This document shows, in pieces, positions 1 through 5,183 of a DNA stretch of 7,478 bases. The translations under genes and the position numbers were made by a program. Every line of letters starts with the position of its first letter. Within the stretch, counting starts at the first letter, position 1. This DNA is from Candidatus Pelagibacter sp. (GTDB taxonomy: Bacteria > Pseudomonadota > Alphaproteobacteria > Pelagibacterales > Pelagibacteraceae): NCBI GenBank assembly GCA_028097945.1, contig JAOHFJ010000022.1, positions 1 through 7,478 of the forward strand, given 5' to 3'. The notes below the pieces were generated by a model that was given only the letters and a program-made list of their open reading frames with translations, searched no databases and was not told the DNA's origin.

Positions 1-1360
1 TGAAAAGTTTTTTATAATTTCAACTTCAGATCATATTACAACTGAAGAATATTATTTTTCTTCTAATGCTGTAGATATAAAACCAACTTTATTTAAAAAA
101 AGAAAAAAAGACGTTAGATATTCACTCGACTCTTGGAAAGATTATTTTTATGTACATACAAATGAAGATGCTAGAGATTACAAAATACTGAGATGTAAAA
201 CTGATCAAATTGATAAACTTGAGACTTTTTTACCTGCCAAAAAAGAGACAGTGATCGGAGGTTTAGATTTTCTAGACGATTACATTTTACGAGCAGAGAA
301 ATCTGATGCTATCTCTAAATTATATGTAAGAAACATAAAAACTAATGCAGAAGAAGAAATAAAAATTTCTGACGAAGCAATAGGTGTACCCGGAGCTTCT
401 TTGATGCAAAAAGATACGAATACTACAAAAATTAGAGTAGGTTGGGAAAGTATGGCTACGCCTGGTAAGATTTATGAATACGATATTGTTTCAAAAGAAA
501 AAAAATTAGTAAAAGAAACTGAAATCCCTTCAGGACATGATCCTAAAAAATATGTTGTTGAAAGAATTAAAGCAAAGTCTCATGACGGACGAATGATTCC
601 TATAAGTTTGGTCAGATTAAAAAATGCTAAACAGGACGGAAAGTCAAAAGTGCTACTTTATGCATACGGCGCTTACAAACATAGTATCTCTCCATCTTTT
701 AGCGCTTCAAGATTTTGTCTTGTTGATAGAGGAATTACTTTTGCCATAGCACATATAAGAGGTGGTGGAGATCTTGGTGATGTTTGGCATGAAGAAGGAA
801 AAAAGAAATTAAAAAAAAATACTTTTTTAGACTACATCGCTTGTGCAAATCATTTAATAGAACAACGCTATACATATAAAGGTGGACTTTGTTTTTATGG
901 TGGAAGTGCTGGTGGACTCACAGGCGGCGCGGTAGCCAACATGGCACCTGATTTATTTTTTTCAATGCTTCTTCTTGTGCCTTTCGTTGATACAATGACA
1001 ACAATGTTGAATGATAAATTACCCTTAACACCAGCTGAATGGGAACTGTGGGGAAATCCTATTAAGAGCAAAGAATATTTTGAATATATTCTATCTTACG
1101 CGCCCTACAATAATCTTGAAAAAAAAGATTATCCTTCAATGTTAATTACAACATCTTTATTTGATAACCGTGTTCTTTATTCTGAGCCTGTAAAATATAT
1201 TGCAAAACTTAGAGATATTAAAACTGATAATAATACTCAATTACTAAAGTGTAAAATGGAAGCTGCTGGTCATGGTGGTATGAGTGGAAGAGATAATGCA
1301 ATCACAGAATTAGCCGAAGAGTATTCTTTTATTTTAAAGTCTGGAAAAATTTTAAACTAA
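1..1360 (+). CDS. ptrB: Oligopeptidase B (protease II), 5'-truncated by window edge
   Basis: Serine peptidase of the prolyl oligopeptidase family (S9A) that cuts short peptides after Lys or Arg. The frame is open from base 2, so the gene starts upstream; the GTG at 251 is internal, because codons before it continue the beta-propeller (for example the SDHITTEEYY stretch). About 452 residues are visible of a family length near 680. The catalytic triad is intact: Ser in GGSAGG (codon 905-907), Asp in LFDNRV (1163-1165) and His in AGHGGMSGR (1271-1273). The HIRGGGDLG motif is present. The Glu-Trp-Glu in TPAEWELWGNP (codons 1037 and 1043) matches the two Glu that give enterobacterial oligopeptidase B its basic P1 preference (family knowledge). 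Odd: the oxyanion-loop YG-x-YG reads YGAYK. The enzyme is probably cytoplasmic, but the N-terminus is not visible. The stop is 90 bp before hsp20. Confidence 0.95.
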   Translation, partial: EKFFIISTSDHITTEEYYFSSNAVDIKPTLFKKRKKDVRYSLDSWKDYFYVHTNEDARDYKILRCKTDQIDKLETFLPAKKETVIGGLDFLDDYILRAEKSDAISKLYVRNIKTNAEEEIKISDEAIGVPGASLMQKDTNTTKIRVGWESMATPGKIYEYDIVSKEKKLVKETEIPSGHDPKKYVVERIKAKSHDGRMIPISLVRLKNAKQDGKSKVLLYAYGAYKHSISPSFSASRFCLVDRGITFAIAHIRGGGDLGDVWHEEGKKKLKKNTFLDYIACANHLIEQRYTYKGGLCFYGGSAGGLTGGAVANMAPDLFFSMLLLVPFVDTMTTMLNDKLPLTPAEWELWGNPIKSKEYFEYILSYAPYNNLEKKDYPSMLITTSLFDNRVLYSEPVKYIAKLRDIKTDNNTQLLKCKMEAAGHGGMSGRDNAITELAEEYSFILKSGKILN

Positions 1361-1375
1361 AGAGCTTTAAAATTT
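1347..1375. repeat. 10-bp A/T-only inverted repeat across the ptrB stop
   Basis: AAATTTTAAA at 1347-1356 is the exact reverse complement of TTTAAAATTT at 1366-1375, with a 9-nt loop that contains the end of the ptrB stop codon. It could be a weak stem at the end of the ptrB message. It contains no G or C and no clear T-tract follows, so it may be chance in such AT-rich DNA. Its right arm also overlaps the candidate heat-shock -35 box. Confidence 0.3.
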
Positions 1376-1392
1376 AAAATCAATTACCATAT
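1365..1392 (+). promoter_or_regulatory. Candidate sigma-32 (RpoH) promoter of hsp20
   Basis: CTTTAAA at 1365-1371 matches the sigma-32 -35 consensus CTTGAAA at 6 of 7 positions. After 13 bp, TACCATAT at 1385-1392 matches the -10 consensus CCCCATNT at 5 of 7 defined positions. The spacing is within the known range of about 11-16 bp. The predicted transcript start (about 1398-1400) falls on the first leader hairpin of a heat-shock gene, which fits. The match is by eye, and AT-rich DNA gives chance hits. Confidence 0.45.
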
Positions 1393-1396
1393 CTAA

Positions 1397-1450
1397 ATTA
1401 TTGGTTGCCAACTGGGACCAATAATAAACCTTGCTAACAAAGGAGGAAAT
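1397..1450 (+). promoter_or_regulatory. ROSE-like RNA thermometer in the hsp20 5' leader
   Basis: Two hairpins fill the leader. The first is a perfect 9-bp stem, 1397-1405 with 1417-1425 (ATTATTGGT/ACCAATAAT), with an 11-nt loop. The second pairs CC-UUGCU (1429-1435) with the SD AGGAGG (1441-1446) across a 5-nt AACAA loop: C-G, C-G, U-A, U-G, one bulged G (1433), C-G, U-A. A UUGCU (or UCGCU) anti-SD with an unpaired or syn G opposite AGGA is the defining feature of ROSE thermometers, which control Hsp20 genes in alphaproteobacteria. The short, imperfect helix is what a heat-melted SD lock should look like. The start codon follows 4 nt after the SD. The function is inferred, not shown. Confidence 0.6.
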
Positions 1451-1894
1451 ATGACAAGTAAGGATCTATCGATCTTTAATTCACTTAGACCTTTTAGCAT
1501 TGGATTCGATGATATGTTTGATCAATTTGAGTCAATGTTAGGTAATGGCAGTCTTGCTGTTCAAAGCAACTATCCGCCATACAACATCCGAAAGGCAGGC
1601 AAAGATAAGTATGCTATTGAAGTAGCAGTTGCTGGCTTTAATAAAGATGATGTTGAAGTTGAATATGAAGATAATCTTTTAACAGTGAAAACAAAAGAAG
1701 TTAAAAGATCAGAAGAAAAAGATGGTGGTGAAGTTATTCATCGAGGAATCTCGCAAAGATCTTTTGCTAGATCATTTACAATTGCAGACGATGTGAAAGT
1801 AAATGGTGCTGAATTAAAAGATGGTTTGCTAACAATTTCTTGTGAAAAAATCATCCCAGAAATAAAGAAAAAAAGACTTATTGAAATAAAATAA
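1451..1894 (+). CDS. Small heat-shock protein, IbpA/Hsp20 family
   Basis: ATP-independent cytoplasmic chaperone that binds unfolding proteins and holds them for refolding by DnaK/ClpB. The 147 residues fit class A bacterial sHsps (IbpA is 137). The N-terminal arm carries the IbpA-like SIGFDDMFDQFE (16-27). The alpha-crystallin domain runs from about YPPYNI (41-46) to 136, with AVAGF (59-63), RSFARSF (103-109) and the family signature GAELKDGLL (119-127). The C-terminal I-x-I anchor is present as I144-E145-I146, so oligomer assembly should be intact. The start is well set by AGGAGG 4 nt upstream of the ATG. The leader carries a likely RNA thermometer and a heat-shock-type promoter, and a hairpin terminator follows the stop. 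IbpA is the closest match, but no specific symbol is assigned because alphaproteobacterial sHsps have many names. Confidence 0.95.
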   Translation: MTSKDLSIFNSLRPFSIGFDDMFDQFESMLGNGSLAVQSNYPPYNIRKAGKDKYAIEVAVAGFNKDDVEVEYEDNLLTVKTKEVKRSEEKDGGEVIHRGISQRSFARSFTIADDVKVNGAELKDGLLTISCEKIIPEIKKKRLIEIK

Positions 1895-1896
1895 GT

Positions 1897-1931
1897 TTAC
1901 CTTGCTTGCGGAGTGTATTCTCCGCAGGTAA
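1897..1931. terminator. Hairpin terminator between hsp20 and the lipoprotein gene
   Basis: TGCGGAG (1907-1913) pairs with CTCCGCA (1920-1926) around a 6-nt loop. TTACC (1897-1901) pairs with GGTAA (1927-1931), leaving TTGCT as a 5-nt bulge on the left arm. This is the GC-richest stem in the neighbourhood and it fills the gap between two convergent stop codons, so it probably serves both strands. The following T-tracts are weak (TTTAAAAGCAATTTTT on the + side). Confidence 0.65.
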
Positions 1932-1932
1932 T

Positions 1933-2238
1933 TTAAAAGCAATTTTTACTGCTAAAACCCACTACAATATTTTTAGGATTTACCTCAAATTTTCTCTCAC
2001 ACTTAATCTTATATTTTTCAGTAAAATAAACGTAATTTCTATTTCTAGTTTTTAAAAATTCCACTTTGTCAGGTTGCCCATAAAAACTTTTGAGATCTCC
2101 CTCAGATTTATTTAACCATTTGCTTAATTCTTTTTTTTCTAATTCTGTAGTTTGGTCAATTTTTTGCGTTACTGTCTGACATCCAGCTAATAAAATAAAT
2201 AAAATTGTGCATAAAATTGTGACGAATAAATTTTTCAT
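1933..2238 (-). CDS. Small lipoprotein of unknown function
   Basis: The 101-residue protein has a classic lipoprotein signal: K2, a hydrophobic stretch (4-17) and the lipobox L17-A18-G19-C20, so cleavage before Cys20 and anchoring in a membrane facing the periplasm is expected. The mature part is about 81 residues with a Glu/Lys-rich helix (32-50), then GQPDK (54-58), aromatic beta-like segments (YVYF, 69-72) and two cysteines, C80 and C100, which could form a disulfide. The GQPD turn followed by a short beta region is reminiscent of SmpA/BamE-like small lipoproteins, but the similarity is too weak for a call. The start is supported by AGGGAA a few bases upstream on the minus strand (2241-2246). 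It diverges from the purine permease and ends directly against the hsp20 terminator. Confidence 0.8.
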   Translation of the reverse strand: MKNLFVTILCTILFILLAGCQTVTQKIDQTTELEKKELSKWLNKSEGDLKSFYGQPDKVEFLKTRNRNYVYFTEKYKIKCERKFEVNPKNIVVGFSSKNCF

Positions 2239-2248
2239 TTTTCCCTAT

Positions 2249-2269
2249 GTTATAACGAAAAGTTATAAA
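2249..2269. repeat. Paired GTTATAA repeats upstream of the lipoprotein start
   Basis: GTTATAAC (2249-2256, itself a palindrome) and GTTATAAA (2262-2269) are spaced 13 bp start to start, just upstream of the lipoprotein SD, in the gap between it and the divergent permease. They could be -10 elements for the minus strand or half-sites of an operator. AT-rich chance repeats cannot be excluded. Confidence 0.25.
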
Positions 2270-2302
2270 CAGATATATTTACTATTAGTTGAATCGCAGC
2301 AG

Positions 2303-2364
2303 CTATGAGTAATTTAGTTAAGATTTTATTGTGCTTATAGAGTAATAACCTCATAACGGAGGTT
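2303..2364 (+). promoter_or_regulatory. Structured leader of the purine permease with sequestered SD
   Basis: AACCTC (2347-2352) pairs exactly with GAGGTT (2359-2364) across a 6-nt loop and covers most of the SD GGAGG (2358-2362). Upstream, 2303-2311 can pair with 2332-2340 (9 bp, two G-U). The same segment TATGAG (2304-2309) can instead pair with CTCATA (2350-2355), which would pull the anti-SD away and free the SD. These pairings are mutually exclusive, as in a translational switch. No known purine-riboswitch core was found, so the ligand, if any, is unknown. Transcription start not established. Confidence 0.4.
2305..2340 (+). CDS. Possible 11-codon leader reading frame before the permease
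   Basis: ATG at 2305 opens a frame encoding MSNLVKILLCL that stops with TAG at 2338-2340, only 6 nt before the anti-SD arm that masks the permease SD. A ribosome finishing here would physically cover or disrupt that hairpin. No convincing SD precedes this ATG and the protein has no recognisable family, so it may be chance. Confidence 0.2.
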   Translation: MSNLVKILLCL

Positions 2365-2371
2365 TAATTTT

Positions 2372-3682
2372 ATGATGAATAAATATTTTGAGTATAGAAA
2401 ACACAAAACAAATTTTAGAACTGAAGTAATCGCTGGTGTAACAACTTTCCTTACAATGGCATACATTATGTTCTTAAATCCTTTTATTCTCTCTGGTGAA
2501 TTTGCCGGACCAGAAAAAGGTTTTTTTGATTTTGGAGCAGTATTCACTGCAACAATTTTAGCAACCGCTGTAGCTTGTTTTATCATGGCATTCCATGGAA
2601 AAACTTGGCCGGTAGGATTAGCGCCAGGTATGGGTATCAACGCATTTGTTGCTTACGGCGTTGTTGCTGGACAAGGTTACACGCCCCAAGCCGCATTAGG
2701 TGCTGTTCTTGTTGCTGGTGTAATCTTCTTAGCAATATCATTAACGCCAATTAGAGCTTGGTTAATTAACTCGATTCCAAAGAGTTTAAAACTTGGAATA
2801 GGTGCTGGTATCGGATTATTCTTAGCAATTATCGGTCTGGAGATTATGGGAGTGGTTGGTGATCACCCTGTAACATTAGTTACATTAGGTGATATTAAAA
2901 ATCCTTTAGTGCTTCTAGCATGTGCAACTTTCGTGTTCATGATTGTTCTAGAGAAAATGAAAGTAAAAGGAAATATTATAATAGGTATTTTACTTTTTAG
3001 TATCATTGCATGGGCAACTGGTTTAGCTAAATTTAATGGGGTGGTAGGATCAATTCCTCCAATGACTTACCTGTTTGAGTTTGATCTTAAAGCTGCATTC
3101 ACTGCTGGTATGGCCTCAATTGTTTTCACTTTATTATTTATTGACTTTTTTGATACAGCTGGAACATTAACTTCAGTAGCTAATGTTGCAGGAAAAGTTG
3201 ATAGAAAAGGTAAAGTGCAAGACATAGATAAAGCAATGTTGTCAGACAGTGTTGGTACAGTTGCAGGAGCCATGATGGGGACTACGACTGTAACAAGTTA
3301 TGTAGAGTCTGGTTCAGGTGTAAAAGCAGGCGGAAGAACAGGAATGACTTCTTTGGTCATTGGTGTTTTATTCCTAGCTTGTTTATTCTTTGCACCCTTA
3401 GCAACAAGCTTGCCAAAAGAAATAGATGGAGCAGCTTTACTTTATGTCGCAATTTTATTCGTAAGAAATATTACCGATATAGATTGGAACGATATAGCTG
3501 AGTCTGGTCCAGCTGTGCTTGCTATGATTGTTATGCCGCTTACTTATAGTATTAGTAATGGTATTGCTTTAGCTTTCATTGCTTACGCACTAATAAGAAT
3601 TTTTACTGGTAAATTTGGTAAGACTTCGCCTGCAATTTGGGTAATTGCAGCAGCTAGTGTTTTAAGCTTTTACGTAGCTTAA
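2372..3682 (+). CDS. AzgA-type purine (adenine/guanine/hypoxanthine) permease
   Basis: Inner-membrane nucleobase:cation symporter of the NCS2 superfamily, AzgA/PbuG branch (COG2252), importing purine bases. The 436 residues match the family (about 430-450) and are almost wholly hydrophobic segments, consistent with 12-14 membrane spans. Signature stretches in order: NFRTEVIAGVTTFLTMAYI (14-32), the substrate-site region LAPGMGINAF (83-92), the DFFDTAGTL motif (258-266), GTTTVTSYVESGSGV followed by GGRTG (303-324), and MPLTYSISNGIA (388-399). These separate it from the uracil/xanthine branch of NCS2. Which purine it prefers cannot be read from the sequence. Two consecutive ATGs occur (2372 and 2375); GGAGG at 2358-2362 is 9 nt before the first, so either could be used. 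The leader appears structured. It converges on a purine phosphoribosyltransferase. Confidence 0.93.
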   Translation: MMNKYFEYRKHKTNFRTEVIAGVTTFLTMAYIMFLNPFILSGEFAGPEKGFFDFGAVFTATILATAVACFIMAFHGKTWPVGLAPGMGINAFVAYGVVAGQGYTPQAALGAVLVAGVIFLAISLTPIRAWLINSIPKSLKLGIGAGIGLFLAIIGLEIMGVVGDHPVTLVTLGDIKNPLVLLACATFVFMIVLEKMKVKGNIIIGILLFSIIAWATGLAKFNGVVGSIPPMTYLFEFDLKAAFTAGMASIVFTLLFIDFFDTAGTLTSVANVAGKVDRKGKVQDIDKAMLSDSVGTVAGAMMGTTTVTSYVESGSGVKAGGRTGMTSLVIGVLFLACLFFAPLATSLPKEIDGAALLYVAILFVRNITDIDWNDIAESGPAVLAMIVMPLTYSISNGIALAFIAYALIRIFTGKFGKTSPAIWVIAAASVLSFYVA

Positions 3683-3689
3683 TGATTTT

Positions 3690-3711
3690 AGGGCCGGTTT
3701 ACGCTGGCCCT
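3690..3711. terminator. Hairpin terminator between permease and phosphoribosyltransferase
   Basis: AGGGCCGG (3690-3697) pairs with CTGGCCCT (3704-3711) through eight pairs, including one G-T, with a 6-nt loop. This strikingly GC-rich stem sits in the 29-bp gap between two convergent stops and abuts the minus-strand stop codon. On the + strand it is followed by a short TTTAA. It probably terminates both transcripts. Confidence 0.7.
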
Positions 3712-4239
3712 TTAACTTCCTTGGTGTTTTTTAATTAAATCCTCTACTCTTACTTCCTCATAATGTTCAAAAGGTTGAACAATCCAGGGGTTACTATTTA
3801 ATTTCTGAGCACAATAATCAGGCTCAAATGTTGAGTCTTTCTTTTTCCATAGAACAGCTGTCTTTATCGATTTTATTTTTCCTTGTAAGGGAGGGTATTT
3901 TTTAAGCCAATCAATACTTTTATTTAAAGTTACTCCTGTATCAGATAAATCATCACACAATAGAATATTTCCTTTCATTTCTTGAACTGTCGAACTCATT
4001 TCTCTAGAGAAAACTAACTCACCTTGTTGATCTTCGGTTCCTTCTCCCGAATAAGATTCTACAGCTAAATAAGCACATTTAAGTTTAAATACTCTGCTTA
4101 GCACGTCTATTATAGGAGCTCCCCCTCTCATAATACCGATTAACATGTCAGGTTTAAATCCACTTTGATGGATTTGTATTGCAAGTTTTTCAACGATTAG
4201 ATTATACTCTTTCCAATCAACGATAAGTTTATCTGCCAT
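3712..4239 (-). CDS. Purine phosphoribosyltransferase, xanthine/hypoxanthine (Gpt-like) type
   Basis: Type I phosphoribosyltransferase that joins a purine base to PRPP, giving the nucleotide and pyrophosphate, in the cytoplasm. The 175 residues carry the family's PRPP-binding loop as ILLCDDLSDTGVTL (92-105; the acidic pair is D96-D97) and the pyrophosphate-loop-like IMRGGAP (36-42). Near the C-terminus PWIVQPFE (151-158) matches the base-binding WIEQPW of E. coli Gpt, which is why a xanthine/guanine/hypoxanthine substrate is favoured over a pyrimidine or adenine. The protein is slightly longer than Gpt (152). COG2236-type annotation would also fit. The neighbouring purine permease supports a salvage role. 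The upstream 33 bp has no SD (the ATG is preceded by a T-run), so initiation may be SD-independent. Confidence 0.85.
   Translation of the reverse strand: MADKLIVDWKEYNLIVEKLAIQIHQSGFKPDMLIGIMRGGAPIIDVLSRVFKLKCAYLAVESYSGEGTEDQQGELVFSREMSSTVQEMKGNILLCDDLSDTGVTLNKSIDWLKKYPPLQGKIKSIKTAVLWKKKDSTFEPDYCAQKLNSNPWIVQPFEHYEEVRVEDLIKKHQGS
4179..4208 (+). promoter_or_regulatory. Candidate promoter for the DUF1330 gene, inside the phosphoribosyltransferase gene
   Basis: TTGCAA (4179-4184), 18 bp, TATACT (4203-4208; 5 of 6 to TATAAT) points toward the DUF1330 gene, giving a start near 4215 and a leader of about 58 nt. The gap between the two divergent genes is only 33 bp, so at least one promoter must lie inside a coding region. 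Match by eye only. Confidence 0.3.
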
Positions 4240-4272
4240 GAAAAAAATTAGTTTATTTTTAAGGAGTTGTAA

Positions 4273-4560
4273 ATGAAAGGTTATGTAGTTTGTGTTTATA
4301 AAGATATAACTAATGAGGAAAAGCTTAAAGAATATGCTGTAAAAGCTAGAGTCGCAGTTGAAAAATATAAAGGCAAATTTCTAATCAGGGGAGGAAAAGC
4401 TACTGCTAACGAAGGTGAAAGTTCACCTAGAACTGTCGTAATCGAGTTTCCCTCTTACGAGGAAGCGAATTTATTTTACAAATCAAAAGAATATCAAGAA
4501 GCACACGAAATTTTAAAAGGTCACGCTATAAGACACCATCAAACTATTGAGGGTGCTTAA
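4273..4560 (+). CDS. DUF1330 family protein
   Basis: The 95-residue protein matches the DUF1330 family (small ferredoxin-like, dimeric alpha/beta-barrel proteins). Typical features are the start KGYVVCVYKDITNEE (2-16), a central KFLIRGGKATANEG (35-48), VVIEFPSYEEANLFYKS (55-71) and Y74-Q75. The first beta strand, RGG and the FPS-x-E-x-A segment define the family. The biochemical function is unknown; family members are only loosely linked to small-molecule or stress metabolism. The start is well supported by AAGGAG, with GGAG at 4263-4266 and a 6-nt spacer. It diverges from the phosphoribosyltransferase gene by 33 bp and shares its last four bases (TTAA) with the stop of the opposing DNA glycosylase gene, leaving no room for a terminator. 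Confidence 0.88.
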   Translation: MKGYVVCVYKDITNEEKLKEYAVKARVAVEKYKGKFLIRGGKATANEGESSPRTVVIEFPSYEEANLFYKSKEYQEAHEILKGHAIRHHQTIEGA

Positions 4561-5183
4561 TATTGTATTGGCTCGTTATCTATTGATCGCCATAAATACC
4601 AAGTCGCTACTGAACAATAGGGTGTAAATTTTTTATAAAGCTTATTAAGGAATGTCTTTGGAGGAAAGTATTTCTTATTATAATTATTTGAAATAGCTCT
4701 TAGTAATCCTATATCTTGCAAAGGCCATATATTTGATCGATTAAAAGTAAAAAGCAATATCATTTCTGCTGACCATCTGCCTATTTGCCTTAAATCAGAT
4801 AAATATTCTATGGCTTCCTCATCTGTCATTTTTTTTATTAAATTGGGTTTGAACGATTTATTTAGAGTTCTTTTGGCTAAATCTTTTATGCCTTTAACTT
4901 TTTGTTTACTTAAACCACAACTTTTTAAACTGCTAAATGATAATTTACTTACAGTTCTAGCATTTATTTTATTTTTACATTTTTTTTTAAATTTTAAAAA
5001 AACTGAATCAGCAGCCGCAACACTAATTTGTTGACCAATTATACTTTTACATAGAGAAAAAAAAACATCGTTACGCGTTACAAGACTCCCGTCTTTATAA
5101 TCGCTTATAAGTTTTTTCATTACTTTATCTTTTTTGGATAAAATTTTCTTAGCTCTTGCCCAATATTTAGGTGGCTTACTCAT
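4557..5183 (-). CDS. DNA-3-methyladenine glycosylase II (AlkA-like, HhH-GPD)
   Basis: Base-excision repair glycosylase that removes alkylated purines from DNA. The 208 residues fit the compact MAG/AlkA forms that lack the N-terminal domain of E. coli AlkA (282). Motifs in order: SIIGQQISVAAADSV (47-61), CGLSKQKVKGIKDLA (89-103), the helix-hairpin-helix LSDLRQIGRWSAEMILLF (128-145), the catalytic Asp157 in PLQDIGLLRAI, and the C-terminal SVATWYLWR (191-199). No iron-sulfur cysteine cluster is evident, which argues against an EndoIII/MutY type. Odd: the hairpin glycine pair is QIG where the family usually has GIG. The ATG lies inside the end of the transporter gene (ATGA overlap at 5180-5183), implying translational coupling. 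Very Lys-rich, as expected for an AT-rich genome. Confidence 0.88.
   Translation of the reverse strand: MSKPPKYWARAKKILSKKDKVMKKLISDYKDGSLVTRNDVFFSLCKSIIGQQISVAAADSVFLKFKKKCKNKINARTVSKLSFSSLKSCGLSKQKVKGIKDLAKRTLNKSFKPNLIKKMTDEEAIEYLSDLRQIGRWSAEMILLFTFNRSNIWPLQDIGLLRAISNNYNKKYFPPKTFLNKLYKKFTPYCSVATWYLWRSIDNEPIQY

Noticed and set aside
251..253. GTG as start of the first gene
   Set aside because: The frame is open from base 2 and the upstream codons encode recognisable oligopeptidase B propeller sequence, so this GTG is an internal Val.
1347..1375. Rho-independent terminator for ptrB
   Set aside because: The stem is entirely A/T and lacks a following T-run. It is kept only as a low-confidence inverted repeat.
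2239..2371. Classical guanine/adenine riboswitch before the purine permease
   Set aside because: The conserved junction sequences of the purine riboswitch and its two kissing loops are not present.
2335..2640. Minus-strand open frame of about 100 codons over the permease 5' end
   Set aside because: It is antisense to a strongly conserved transporter gene and its translation shows no family features or SD.
3067..3273. Minus-strand open frame of about 68 codons inside the permease gene
   Set aside because: It lies wholly antisense to the conserved DFFDTAGTL region; low-complexity Ser/Ala/Thr/Asn product.
4810..5034. Plus-strand open frame of about 74 codons inside the glycosylase gene
   Set aside because: It is antisense to the HhH-GPD core. 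The hydrophobic look comes from reading Lys-rich codons backwards as Phe/Leu.
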